Origin: Streptomyces apocyni
GTDB taxonomy: Bacteria > Actinomycetota > Actinomycetes > Streptomycetales > Streptomycetaceae
DNA: 64,000 nt
Assembly: GCF_009739465.1 (NCBI RefSeq)
Contig: NZ_WHOM01000034.1
Location: forward strand, 1-64,000
Direction: 5' to 3'
The notes under the pieces were generated by a model. It was given only the letters and a program-made list of their open reading frames with translations, ran no database searches and was not told the DNA's origin. Of the stretch, positions 53,932 through 62,500 are shown piece by piece (the stretch's first letter is position 1; every line of letters starts with the position of its first letter). A program made the translations under genes and the position numbers.

Positions 53932-54265
53932 CCGTGACCAGCGGCGATGCCATCCAGAGGATGGCTGGCCGCTTGCCGACGCACCCGAGGCGGACCGCGC
54001 CGAAGCCCTGCGAGGGCTCGGCGTGAAGGAGCTCGAGCAGGCTCCCCGCCCCTCGGCGGGACCCGGGCATCGTCTCGGCGTTCGAGTGGGTGTAGGGGCG
54101 TAGAGAGAGGCGTTCGGGCGATCCGGTCCGGGCGCCTCTCGGCGTTTCTGGGGTCCTGTTTATGCGACAACGCGCATAGTCGCGTTTCCGCATGGACGCC
54201 ACCTCCGCCCCGCTCGTACGGTCGTGGCGACCGGCCCGTAGAGGGCTCGTAGGAGGGGGTTCAGC
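53932..54265 (+). other. Gap between the radical SAM gene and the DUF6879 group
   Basis: Two hairpins, GCCATCC-AGA-GGATGGC (53949-53965) and GAGAGGCG...CGCCTCTC (54105-54140), can end the upstream transcript. An inverted repeat GCGAC-N10-GTCGC (54164-54183) with CATAGT inside looks like a regulated promoter. No gene is seen. Confidence 0.5.
53949..53965 (+). terminator. Terminator of the radical SAM gene
   Basis: A 7-bp stem with a 3-nt loop, 17 nt past the stop. Confidence 0.6.
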
Positions 54266-54476
54266 ATGGCCCGCGAAGAACTCACACGGCTCACCGGCAA
54301 CACCGAGGGGGGGCGACTGCGGACAGGGTGACTGCCCGAACGTCTACCGCACCGCATCCGGCTCGTTCGTCGTCCAGGGCGATGTCTCCACCGCTTTCAT
54401 CCCGCCCGCCGGGGAAGGGCTCGTGGAGATCCCCGAGGAAGTCCTGAGGGAGGCCGTCCATGCTCTTGGATGGTGA
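54266..54476 (+). pseudogene. Small regulatory-group protein with a frameshift in a G7 tract
   Basis: ATG behind AGGAGGGGG opens MAREELTRLTGNTEGG and then hits a stop 22 codons in. With one G fewer in the run at 54307-54313 the frame continues as GDCGQGDCPNVYRTASGS...IPEEVLREAVHALGW to a stop at 54476, about 69 aa in all. The joined protein resembles small Streptomyces proteins that precede DUF6879 genes, with two Cys and a WxG-free beta region. The break could be a true mutation, slippage-driven switching or a sequencing error. Its end overlaps the next gene by 17 bp. Confidence 0.7.
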
Positions 54477-54957
54477 AGCCTGGGCGGACAAGTTCAGGAC
54501 GTTCAGGACCGAAGCCTGGCGCCTTGAGACCCTGCCTCAGTACCTCGTACCGCAGGAAGCGGAAGAGTTCGCCGCCTTCAAGGCGGGGGCCCGCTTCCCC
54601 GGCCCGTACGAGGGCGCGTGGATGGCCATGGTCCGCACCCGCAACGTGGGCCGCGTCCACATCGTCACCCGACCCCTCACGGACTACCTGCGGTTCGAGT
54701 TCGAGCGCTACTACCAGCACCAGGCCCCGGCAGGGGAAGACATCCGCATCCTCGACATCACCGACCGGCCGAACCCGCTCCCCGATGTCCAGGACTTCTG
54801 GATGTTCGACCGCTCGACGGTCGTCCTCATGAAGTACGAGGCCGACGGTACGCAGATCGAGCGGGAGCTGTACGAGGGCGACCCCGCCCCGTTCCTCGCG
54901 TACCAGCGCATCGCCATCGCGGAATCGGTCCCGTTCTTGGAGTACGTGACCGAGTGA
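54460..54957 (+). CDS. DUF6879 family protein
   Basis: A 165-aa soluble protein (MLLDGEAWADKFRTFRTEAW...) with the family blocks AWRLETLPQYLVPQEAEEF and FEFERYYQH...GEDIRILDIT...DFWMFD. These proteins sit beside XRE-DUF5753 regulators throughout Streptomyces, an arrangement compared with toxin-antitoxin or developmental switch pairs (as with DUF397/WhiJ). No catalytic motif is recognised. Its stop overlaps the next start (GTGA). Confidence 0.85.
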   Translation: MLLDGEAWADKFRTFRTEAWRLETLPQYLVPQEAEEFAAFKAGARFPGPYEGAWMAMVRTRNVGRVHIVTRPLTDYLRFEFERYYQHQAPAGEDIRILDITDRPNPLPDVQDFWMFDRSTVVLMKYEADGTQIERELYEGDPAPFLAYQRIAIAESVPFLEYVTE

Positions 54958-55787
54958 CGTTCGAGCCCGAGCAGCTCGGCCGGTCCTCCCAGGAACTCGC
55001 CGCGACACTGCGCAAGCTGCGGAAGCAGGCCGGTCTCTCCGGGGACCGGCTCGCCGCGCGCTGCAACATGTCGCAGTCGAAGGTGAGCCGGATCGAGAGC
55101 GGGAAGGTGCGCCCGTCCCTGGTGGACATAGAGCGCATCCTCAGGGCCTTGGACGCTCCGCCGGCCTTGGTCGCGGAGGTGTCCGCACTGGCGCGCATCG
55201 CCGCGACGGAGTGGCAGGACGCGCGCTCGATGCGGCGGAAGGGACTGGACAAGAAGCAGCTTGAGCTGGCTGGGCTCGAAGCGTCTTCGACGGAGTTCCG
55301 GTTCTTCCTGCCGTCGATGCTCACGTCCCTGCTCTCGACCCCGGAGTACATCAGGGCCAGCCTTGCTCACATCCCCGGAGACCACGGCAAGGCCGTGGCG
55401 AGGAAGCTGGAGCGGCAGGAGATCCTGTACGACCGCCGGAAGAAGTTCACCTTCATCGTGACCGAGCAGGCGGCCCGCTCCCCGTTCGTCTCCTCGGACG
55501 CCATGGCCGTGCAGCTCGACCGGCTGGCTTCGCTGACCCACCTGCCGAACGTGCGCCTTGGCGTGCTCCCGATCGAGGCGCGCCTGCCTGGATGCCCGCT
55601 GAACACATTTACGGTGTACGACGGACGGTTGGCCACGGTGGAGACGACCGCCGGTGTGATCGTGTTCCGCGACCCGAGAGACGTCCGGATGTACCTCGAT
55701 GAATTCGCTGGTTACGACGAGCGCGCCCTCTTCGGCGAAGCCGCGCGGGAACGGCTGGCCGAGTGGGCGACGGCGTTCCGTTCCTGA
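54954..55787 (+). CDS. XRE-family regulator with DUF5753 domain
   Basis: A 277-aa DNA-binding protein: helix-turn-helix at residues about 15-70 (LRKLRKQAGLSGDRLAARCNMSQSKVSRIESG), then the DUF5753 sensor-like domain (ILYDRRKKFTFIVTEQA ... HLPNVRLGVLPIEA ... FTVYDGRLATVETT). It probably controls its own operon, perhaps through the GCGAC-N10-GTCGC repeat upstream. Confidence 0.9.
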   Translation: MTFEPEQLGRSSQELAATLRKLRKQAGLSGDRLAARCNMSQSKVSRIESGKVRPSLVDIERILRALDAPPALVAEVSALARIAATEWQDARSMRRKGLDKKQLELAGLEASSTEFRFFLPSMLTSLLSTPEYIRASLAHIPGDHGKAVARKLERQEILYDRRKKFTFIVTEQAARSPFVSSDAMAVQLDRLASLTHLPNVRLGVLPIEARLPGCPLNTFTVYDGRLATVETTAGVIVFRDPRDVRMYLDEFAGYDERALFGEAARERLAEWATAFRS

Positions 55788-55879
55788 TCTTTAGTCCAGT
55801 ACGCGACTGAACCTCGAATCGCTCCCGGTCAGCGGGCAAGGATGCCGTGCCATCGGAGAACGCACGGGAGGCGTACGAG

Positions 55880-56083
55880 ATGAGCAGCGAGCAGACCACC
55901 ATGTCGGGGCCCGTACACCTGTCCCTTCCGTCTCCACCTCCGGACCCGGTGTCGGGTTGTCGTGAGTGCCTCGGCCTCGCGGTGAGCAGGGTGAACGCCA
56001 CCTCGGTGGGCGACTGTTCGAAGGTTTCAGATGCGAACGTGGCCCTCCGTGCCCACCTGCGGAGCAAGCACGGGGGACGCTGA
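55880..56083 (+). CDS. Small Cys-containing protein of the XRE group
   Basis: A 67-aa product with GCRECLGLAVSRVNATSVGD and a C-terminal ALRAHLRSKHGGR; a Cys-x-x-Cys and a C-terminal His suggest metal binding. The ATG has GGGAGG 8 nt upstream; a GTG 33 nt earlier is less likely. The stop overlaps the next start (TGATG). No named family. Confidence 0.7.
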   Translation: MSSEQTTMSGPVHLSLPSPPPDPVSGCRECLGLAVSRVNATSVGDCSKVSDANVALRAHLRSKHGGR

Positions 56084-56304
56084 TGGTGCGCGCGGTCCTG
56101 CGGTTCGTGACGCACCGGATCACGCGGCATCCGGACACGGACGTGACTTTCGAAGCGGAGTGCCTGCACTGCGAGTGGAAGGCGGAGCCTTCGCCGGACA
56201 GTGCGGCGGTCGACGTCGAGTGCATGAGCCATACCGGCCTGAGCAACCATCGCGGCTTTCGGCGGATCTGTACGTCGTTCGCCATGGTGGTGCGAGCGGA
56301 GTAA
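56083..56304 (+). CDS. Small DUF7848-like protein
   Basis: A 73-aa product with ECLHCEWKAEPSPDSAAVDVECMSHTG... ending CTSFAMVVRAE. Three Cys and a His could form a zinc site. It resembles a recurrent Streptomyces small-protein family I recall as DUF7848, found with DUF6879/XRE genes. Function unknown. Translationally coupled to the previous gene. Confidence 0.72.
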   Translation: MVRAVLRFVTHRITRHPDTDVTFEAECLHCEWKAEPSPDSAAVDVECMSHTGLSNHRGFRRICTSFAMVVRAE

Positions 56305-56383
56305 GGCAGGTGTTGTCCGTCCACGTACGACAACGGCCCCGACGTAGCCGGGGGCCTGTCTGAAACTGCTGTGCGCCTGACTC

Positions 56384-56427
56384 AGGCGCTCTCTCCCAGA
56401 GGGCTGACAGCCTGGGAGAGAGCGCCT
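56384..56427 (+). terminator. Terminator of the XRE/DUF group
   Basis: A perfect 16-bp stem (AGGCGCTCTCTCCCAG / CTGGGAGAGAGCGCCT) with a 12-nt loop, 79 nt after the last small gene. Confidence 0.9.
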
Positions 56428-56523
56428 GCGGCGACGGTGTCGTTCGCCTGAGTGGCTGCTCTCAGCGCGCGAGGTGACCTCTGGCTTCCTAGCTTGGCGG
56501 TATCCGCTGAAGAGGAGGCGCAC

Positions 56524-57090
56524 ATGCCGGGGAGTGAGCCACCTGCGGGTGGGCCCCAGTGGGGAAGTCCGAGTAGTGGTCGTCCCTCTTCTGAGCAGCC
56601 GACGTCTCCCACTGGGCCACTACAGAAGAAGCAGTGGGGTCGTGCCTGTCTCTGGGGGTGTGCCGGCGCCCTGGCCACGGTGATCGTCATCCTCGTGGTT
56701 GTGCTGGTGATCGCGCTGGGGGATAGCGACGAGAGCACGACTCCTGCGCCCGGTGAGACCAACACCGACATGACGCCGCAGGAGGCGACGCAGGAACCCC
56801 GGGGCGAACGAGCGGACCTCACCAGCTTCCAGCTCGACGATCGCTCAGAGGCCGGTATCACCAGTATCTGGGTCGTTTGGGAGCTCAAGAACAGCAGCAG
56901 CGAGAAGTCCAACTACTCATGGGACTGGGAGGCGGTCGACGCCAGCGGAACTCGACTGACGAACGGTTCTCAACTGGAGACCGACGTGCAACCCGGCCAG
57001 ACCGCCCGGGGTGAGTACCCCACGACGCTCAAGACCGTTAAGGGCGTCAAGCTCAATATCACCAGCTTCAACCGCACCGCCAGCCACTGA
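56524..57090 (+). CDS. Membrane-anchored extracellular domain protein
   Basis: A 188-aa protein: Pro/Ser-rich cytosolic start, one membrane helix (GALATVIVILVVVLVIAL), then a beta-rich external domain (VVWELKNSSSEKSNYSWDWEAVD...) like FxLYD/DUF4352-type folds. The ATG is preceded by GAGGAGG. No partner is evident. Confidence 0.75.
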   Translation: MPGSEPPAGGPQWGSPSSGRPSSEQPTSPTGPLQKKQWGRACLWGCAGALATVIVILVVVLVIALGDSDESTTPAPGETNTDMTPQEATQEPRGERADLTSFQLDDRSEAGITSIWVVWELKNSSSEKSNYSWDWEAVDASGTRLTNGSQLETDVQPGQTARGEYPTTLKTVKGVKLNITSFNRTASH

Positions 57091-57150
57091 ACAGGTCGGC
57101 GGGTAAGAACCGCGCGCATCCTTTCCCCGCGCTGAAGCGTCTTGTGGGTT

Positions 57151-58431
57151 ATGGAACTTGAGAAGCGCCCTGGTCAGCCGCCTGCGGGCGGAGGTTGCCT
57201 GACGACGGTCGTGCGCATTCCGGTGCGGATCGTGGTGCTGGTGCTGGTTGTGCCCTGCCGGATGGTGTGGGACGCGCTGGTCGTCTGCGGCCGGTTCGCG
57301 CAGCGGACGGTGCTGCGGCCGACGGGGCGGGCGCTTCAGTGGTGCTGGTGGACGCTGGTCGTCGGGCCGGTGGTGGCGGGCGGGCGTGGGCTCGGGCGTG
57401 GTCTTGGCTGGCTGGGACGGGTGCTGGTGGTCGCTCCCGCGGTGTGGCTGTACGGGCAGGTGCTGACGCCGGTCGGGCATGGGCTCGTGTGGTTGGCGCG
57501 GGGGATCGGCGCCGGGTTGGCGTGGCTGGGGCGGGGGATCGGTACTGGGGCTCGCGGGATCGGGACGGCTGGGCTGTGGCTGGGGCGGTATCTGTTCGTG
57601 GTTCCGGCCGGGTGGCTGTACCGGGGGGTTCTGACGCCTCTGGGGCACGGGCTGGCGTGGCTGGGGCGGGGGACCGGGGCAGGGCTCGGGTGGCTGGGGC
57701 GGGTGCTGGTGGCCGTGCCCGCGGTGTGGTTGTACCGGCGGGCGCTGACGCCTCTGGGGCACGGGATCGCGTGGGTAGCGCGTGGGATTGGCGCGGGGGT
57801 CGTGTGGGCGGCGCGCGGGATTGGCGCGGGGGTCGTGTGGGCGGCGCGCGGGATTGGCGCGGGGGTCGAGTGGGTGGCGAGTGGGATCGGCACCGGAATC
57901 GGGCTGCTGGTCGGGGTGCTCGTGGTGGTTCCCGCGGTGTTCGTGTGGCGGCGGGTGCTCGTGCCCGTCGGGCGGGGGGTCGCGGTCGTGGCCCGGGAGA
58001 TCGGGGACGCGCTCGGGCACGCCTGGCGGATCGCCGGGCACGTGTCGCGGGCTGTCGGGCGGGCACTGGGCGGGCTGCTGCGCTGGCTGTTCGTGAACCC
58101 GGCGCGGTGGGTGTACGTGTCCGTACTCACGCCCGTCGGGCATGCCGTACGCGACACCGTGTGGCGCCCCGTCGCGCAGGCCGCGCGGGACGCGGGCCGG
58201 GTCGCGCGCCAGGTCGGTCAGGACGCGGGACGGGCCGCGCGGCAGGCGCTCACCGCCGCCCGGGAGAGCGCGCGGGAGACCAGGGCCGACATCCGGCGGA
58301 TGCTGTTCGGGGCGGCGCGCGAAGCGCGGGAGCCGGTCCGGCTGGCGAAGCCCCGCAGGGAACCAGGCCTGGCCGAAGCACGTACTCTAGGTAGCGGTAC
58401 CACCGCACTGACAAAGCTCACGAAGGACTAA
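57151..58431 (+). CDS. Repeat-rich membrane protein, unknown function
   Basis: A 426-aa protein built of repeats of the form VPAVWLYRRxLTPLGHGxxWxxRGIGAG. The pattern VLTPVGH recurs about five times, and ARGIGAGVVWA occurs three times in tandem from nearly identical 33-bp DNA units. Hydrophobic repeats suggest membrane association; the C-terminal 90 residues are soluble and Ala/Arg-rich. No SD stands out. The position before the DUF2344 gene is kept in Streptomyces, as far as I recall. Confidence 0.7.
   Translation: MELEKRPGQPPAGGGCLTTVVRIPVRIVVLVLVVPCRMVWDALVVCGRFAQRTVLRPTGRALQWCWWTLVVGPVVAGGRGLGRGLGWLGRVLVVAPAVWLYGQVLTPVGHGLVWLARGIGAGLAWLGRGIGTGARGIGTAGLWLGRYLFVVPAGWLYRGVLTPLGHGLAWLGRGTGAGLGWLGRVLVAVPAVWLYRRALTPLGHGIAWVARGIGAGVVWAARGIGAGVVWAARGIGAGVEWVASGIGTGIGLLVGVLVVVPAVFVWRRVLVPVGRGVAVVAREIGDALGHAWRIAGHVSRAVGRALGGLLRWLFVNPARWVYVSVLTPVGHAVRDTVWRPVAQAARDAGRVARQVGQDAGRAARQALTAARESARETRADIRRMLFGAAREAREPVRLAKPRREPGLAEARTLGSGTTALTKLTKD
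57778..57876 (+). repeat. 33-bp tandem repeat, three copies
   Basis: Units of 33 bp encoding ARGIGAGVVWA are almost identical in DNA; the first two differ by one base. They lie inside the repeat-rich membrane protein gene. Confidence 0.92.
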
Positions 58432-58435
58432 GACA

Positions 58436-59245
58436 CTGGGCAAGCGACAGCCCGAAGGCCCGCCGCCCGCACCTGCGGTGCAGCGCATCCGCCTGCGCTA
58501 CACCAAGCGCGGCCGCCTCCGGTTCACCAGCCACCGCGACTTCCAGCGCGCCTTTGAGCGGGCGCTGCGCCGCGCCGAGGTCCCCATGGCGTACTCCGCG
58601 GGCTTCACCCCGCACCCGAAGGTGTCGTACGCCAACGCCGCACCCACCGGCACCGGCAGCGAGGCCGAGTACCTGGAGATCGCCCTCACCGCGCCACGGG
58701 ACCCCGCCGAGCTGCGCGAGCTGCTCAACGACTCCCTGCCGGACGGCCTGGACGTCACCGATTCGGTCGAGGCCCGTGTCTCGGGGCTCGCCGACCGGCT
58801 GCAGGCCTCGGTGTGGGAGCTCAGGCTCGACGGTGTCACGCCGGAAGACGCCGAGAAGGCCGTCGCGGCGTTCCTCGCCGCCGAGACCGTCGAGGTCCAG
58901 CGACGCGCGAAGAACGGCATGCGGACCTTCGACGCGCGGGCCGCGGTGGCGGGCCTTGAGGCCCACGCCTCCGAGGCGCTCCGTCCACAGGCTGATAGGC
59001 CGGGGGACCAGCCCTGTGCGATACTGCGGCTGGTTGTTCGGCACGTGACGCCTGCCGTACGACCCGACGACGTCCTGTCCGGTCTCCGAGCTGTGGCCGA
59101 CCTGGCGCCGCCGGTCCCCGTAGCGGTGACCAGGCTGGCGCAGGGGCCATTCGATGAAGAGACCGGCACGGTGACCGACCCGCTCGCGCCCGACCGCGAG
59201 GCAGTCACGGCCGCCCCCACTGTTGATCAGGGGACGGCGGGCTGA
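58436..59245 (+). CDS. DUF2344 (TIGR03936) partner of the radical SAM protein
   Basis: A 269-aa protein with RIRLRYTKRGRLRFTSHRDF and FTPHPKVSYANAAPTG signatures of the family that accompanies TIGR03960 radical SAM enzymes. A CTG start at 58436 is proposed: AAGGA lies 8 nt upstream, and the next start codon (GTG 58478) has no SD and would cut off the Streptomyces-typical KRQPEGPPPAPAV lead. If GTG is used the protein is 255 aa. It is probably an RNA-binding partner in the same pathway. Confidence 0.85.
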   Translation: MGKRQPEGPPPAPAVQRIRLRYTKRGRLRFTSHRDFQRAFERALRRAEVPMAYSAGFTPHPKVSYANAAPTGTGSEAEYLEIALTAPRDPAELRELLNDSLPDGLDVTDSVEARVSGLADRLQASVWELRLDGVTPEDAEKAVAAFLAAETVEVQRRAKNGMRTFDARAAVAGLEAHASEALRPQADRPGDQPCAILRLVVRHVTPAVRPDDVLSGLRAVADLAPPVPVAVTRLAQGPFDEETGTVTDPLAPDREAVTAAPTVDQGTAG

Positions 59246-59520
59246 CCGCCGCGGCAGCGCAGGTGCCGGAAGGTCCCGCGTAGGGACGGTCGCCGTAGCG
59301 CAGCCCTTTGACTCGGGAGCCACCTGGGTCGGGCAGCGCACTGCCCAGGAGACTTTCGCCAGGCCGTACGTACACCGCGTAGGGAACCGGCGAGACTAGA
59401 CACAGAGAGCTCCCGTGCGGCGCCCGCGCCCCCGGACGGCGGTCCCGCGCATCGCGCGGTTGGCCGCGGACGTCACCGGACCAGCGCGGCGCCCGGGAGC
59501 GTGACGGGAGAACCGCCCGC
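59246..59520 (+). other. Leader region of the RNase E gene
   Basis: A 275-bp gap containing hairpin GGGCAG-CGCA-CTGCCC (59331-59346) and TAGACA (59397-59402) as a possible -10. RNase E genes are often autoregulated through their 5' leader; whether this one is cannot be told. Confidence 0.45.
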
Positions 59521-62500
59521 ATGCTCGAGCCGAACGACCCCGGTATGACCGGGGAAGCAGAGGATCATCGCACCACCCCAGGCGACAAACTGCCGCCCCG
59601 ACGCCGCCGTGCCGCGTCCCGCCCCGCGGGTCCGCCCGTGGGGGCCACCGCGGACACCGGTGCTGCGGCCATACCACCCACCACCGGCGCTTCCGCCGCC
59701 GCAGGGAACCCAGTAGCGGTCGATGCGGCTGCCGCTGAGGCTCCCGCCGCCGCCGAGGAGGCCGCGCCGCGGCCTCGCCGACGGGCGACGCGCCGTGCGG
59801 CCGCGCCCGCCGGGGCGCCCAAGCCCGCCGAGGGAGCCGTCGCGGACGACGTGGATACGTCTGTCGGTACGGCTGACGACGGTGTCGCTACGGCTGACGG
59901 CGGCGAGCCCGCTGCCGCCGCTGAGCCCGCCCCGGAGGCCGCCCCGCGCAGGCCCCGGCGTCGTGCCACCCGCAAGACGACCGCCCCCGCTGGCGCCCCC
60001 GCGCGGACCGCGCCCGTGGAGCCTGCCGCAGCTGAGGCCGCTCCCGAGTCCTCCGTCGAGGAGGCCGCTGAGGAGGCCGCGCCCCGTGGGCGTACGCGCC
60101 GTCGTGCGACCCGCAAGGTGAGCGCCCCCGCCGGAGCGCCCGCGCGGAACGAGCCCGAGACCGAGTCGCTGACCGAGGAGCCCGCCGTGGCCGCCGCTGA
60201 AAGCGACGCGGCCGAGCCGCCCGCCGCCGAGACCCCCGCCGAGGAGGCCGCGCCGCGCGGCCGTACGCGGCGTCGCGCCACCCGTAAGGTCACCGCCCCC
60301 GTTGGGGCACCCGTGCAGTCCGAGACCGAGGAGCCTGCCGTGGCCGCCGCTGAGAACGAGTCGGCTGTCGCCGGTGCCGCGTCCGAGGAGCCCTCCGAGG
60401 GCTCCGTCGAGGAGGCCGCGCCGCGCGGCCGTACGCGGCGTCGCGCCACCCGCAAGGCGACCGCTCCCGCGGGAGCGCCCGCGCAGTCCACCCAGCCCGC
60501 CGAGGCCGAGCCCCAGGCCAAGGCACCCGCCGCCGAGCCCGAGCCCGAGGCCGCGCAGCCCGAGGCCCCCGCCGAAGAGCCCGCCGCCGACGCGGGTCCG
60601 CGTCGGGGTCGGCGTCGTGCGACCCGTAAGGCCGCGGAGATCTTCACCGCGCCGGTCGGGACCACCAGCGCCCCCGAGCCGGAGCAGGAGCAGGAGCCGG
60701 CGGCTCAGGAACAGGCCGAGGCCGCTACCGGGTCGCGGCGTCGCCCCAAGCGCCCCGCTGTCGCCATGTTCCAGGCGCCGGTGTTCACCGAGCCCATGTT
60801 CCAGACGCCGGAGACCGCCGCCGCCGCGGCCGCCGAGCCGGTCGAGGCCGAGGACGAGGAAGAGGACGTCGCCACCGCGGAGGTCGCGCCGGAGGAGCCC
60901 GTGGGCCGCGGCCGTCGTCGCCGCCGTCGCGGTGAGCAGGCCTCCGAGCCGGTGGCCGCTGCCGTGACCGCGCCGCCGCAGGAACCCGCCGAGGCCGAGG
61001 AGGAGGCCGCCGAAGCCGAGCACGAGGCCGGGGCCGAGACCGAGGACGGCGAAGGACAGGGCGAGCGGCCGGGCCGCCGTCGTCGTCGCGGCGGCCGTCG
61101 CCGTCGCCGTGGCGAGTCCACCGACAGCGACGCCGAGTCCGGCGAGTCGGACGAGGGAACCAACGACCGGACGGCCGCCGAGCGGGGCGAGGAAGACGCC
61201 GCGGACTCCGCCGAGCAGGCTGAGCAGGACGCCGAGGACGAGCGTTCCGAGCGGGGGGATTCCGGCTCCAGCAGCCGTCGTCGCCGTCGCCGCCGTCGTC
61301 GCGCGGGTGACTCGGGCCCCGAGGCCGAGCCGGGCGACGGCGACCCGGAGCGCACGGTCGTCAAGGTCCGCGAGCCGCGCAAGAAGGACGAGCCGAGCGC
61401 GCCGTCCGACGAGGTCCAGTCCATCAAGGGCTCGACCCGTCTGGAGGCCAAGAAGCAGCGCCGCCGCGAAGGCCGCGAGCAGGGCCGCCGCAGGGTGCCG
61501 ATCATCACCGAGGCGGAGTTCCTGGCGCGCCGCGAGGCCGTCGAGCGCGTGATGGTCGTCCGCCAGAGCGGCGAGCGCACCCAGATCGGCGTCCTGGAGG
61601 ACAACGTCCTCGTCGAGCACTACGTCAACAAGGAGCAGTCGACGTCGTACGTTGGCAACGTCTACCTGGGCAAGGTGCAGAACGTCCTGCCGTCGATGGA
61701 GGCCGCCTTCATCGACATCGGCAAGGGCCGCAACGCCGTCCTGTACGCGGGCGAGGTCAACTTCGAGGCGCTCGGCATGGCCAACGGGCCGCGCCGTATC
61801 GAGTCCGCCCTCAAGTCAGGACAGTCCGTTTTGGTCCAGGTCACCAAGGACCCGATCGGCCACAAGGGCGCCCGGCTGACCAGCCAGGTCTCCCTCCCCG
61901 GCCGCTACCTGGTGTACGTGCCCGAGGGCTCGATGACCGGCATCAGCCGCAAGCTCCCGGACACCGAGCGGTCCCGGCTGAAGTCCATCCTCAAGAAGAT
62001 CGTCCCCGAGGACGCGGGCGTGATCGTGCGCACTGCCGCCGAAGGGGCCAGCGAGGACGAGCTGCGCCGAGACGTCGAGCGGCTCCAGGCGCAGTGGGAG
62101 GACATCCAGAAGAAGTCCCAGCAGATCTCCACCAGCTCGCCGAGCCTGCTCTATGGCGAGCCGGACATGACCGTCCGCGTGGTCCGGGACATCTTCAACG
62201 AGGACTTCTCCAAGGTCATCGTCAGCGGCACCGAGGCCTGGGACACCATCCACGGCTACGTCAACCACGTCGCGCCCGACCTGGTGGACCGGCTGTCCAA
62301 GTGGACCAGCGAGGTGGACGTCTTCGCGACGTACCGCATCGACGAGCAGCTGATGAAGGCCCTGGATCGTAAGGTCTGGCTGCCCAGCGGCGGCTCGCTG
62401 GTGATCGACAAGACCGAGGCGATGATCGTCGTCGACGTCAACACCGGCAAGTTCACCGGCCAGGGCGGCAACCTCGAGGAGACCGTTACCAGGAACAACC

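Noticed and set aside
57149..58157. Long Pro/Arg-rich frames opposite the repeat protein
   Set aside because: They mirror the 33-bp repeats on the other strand and show no independent features.
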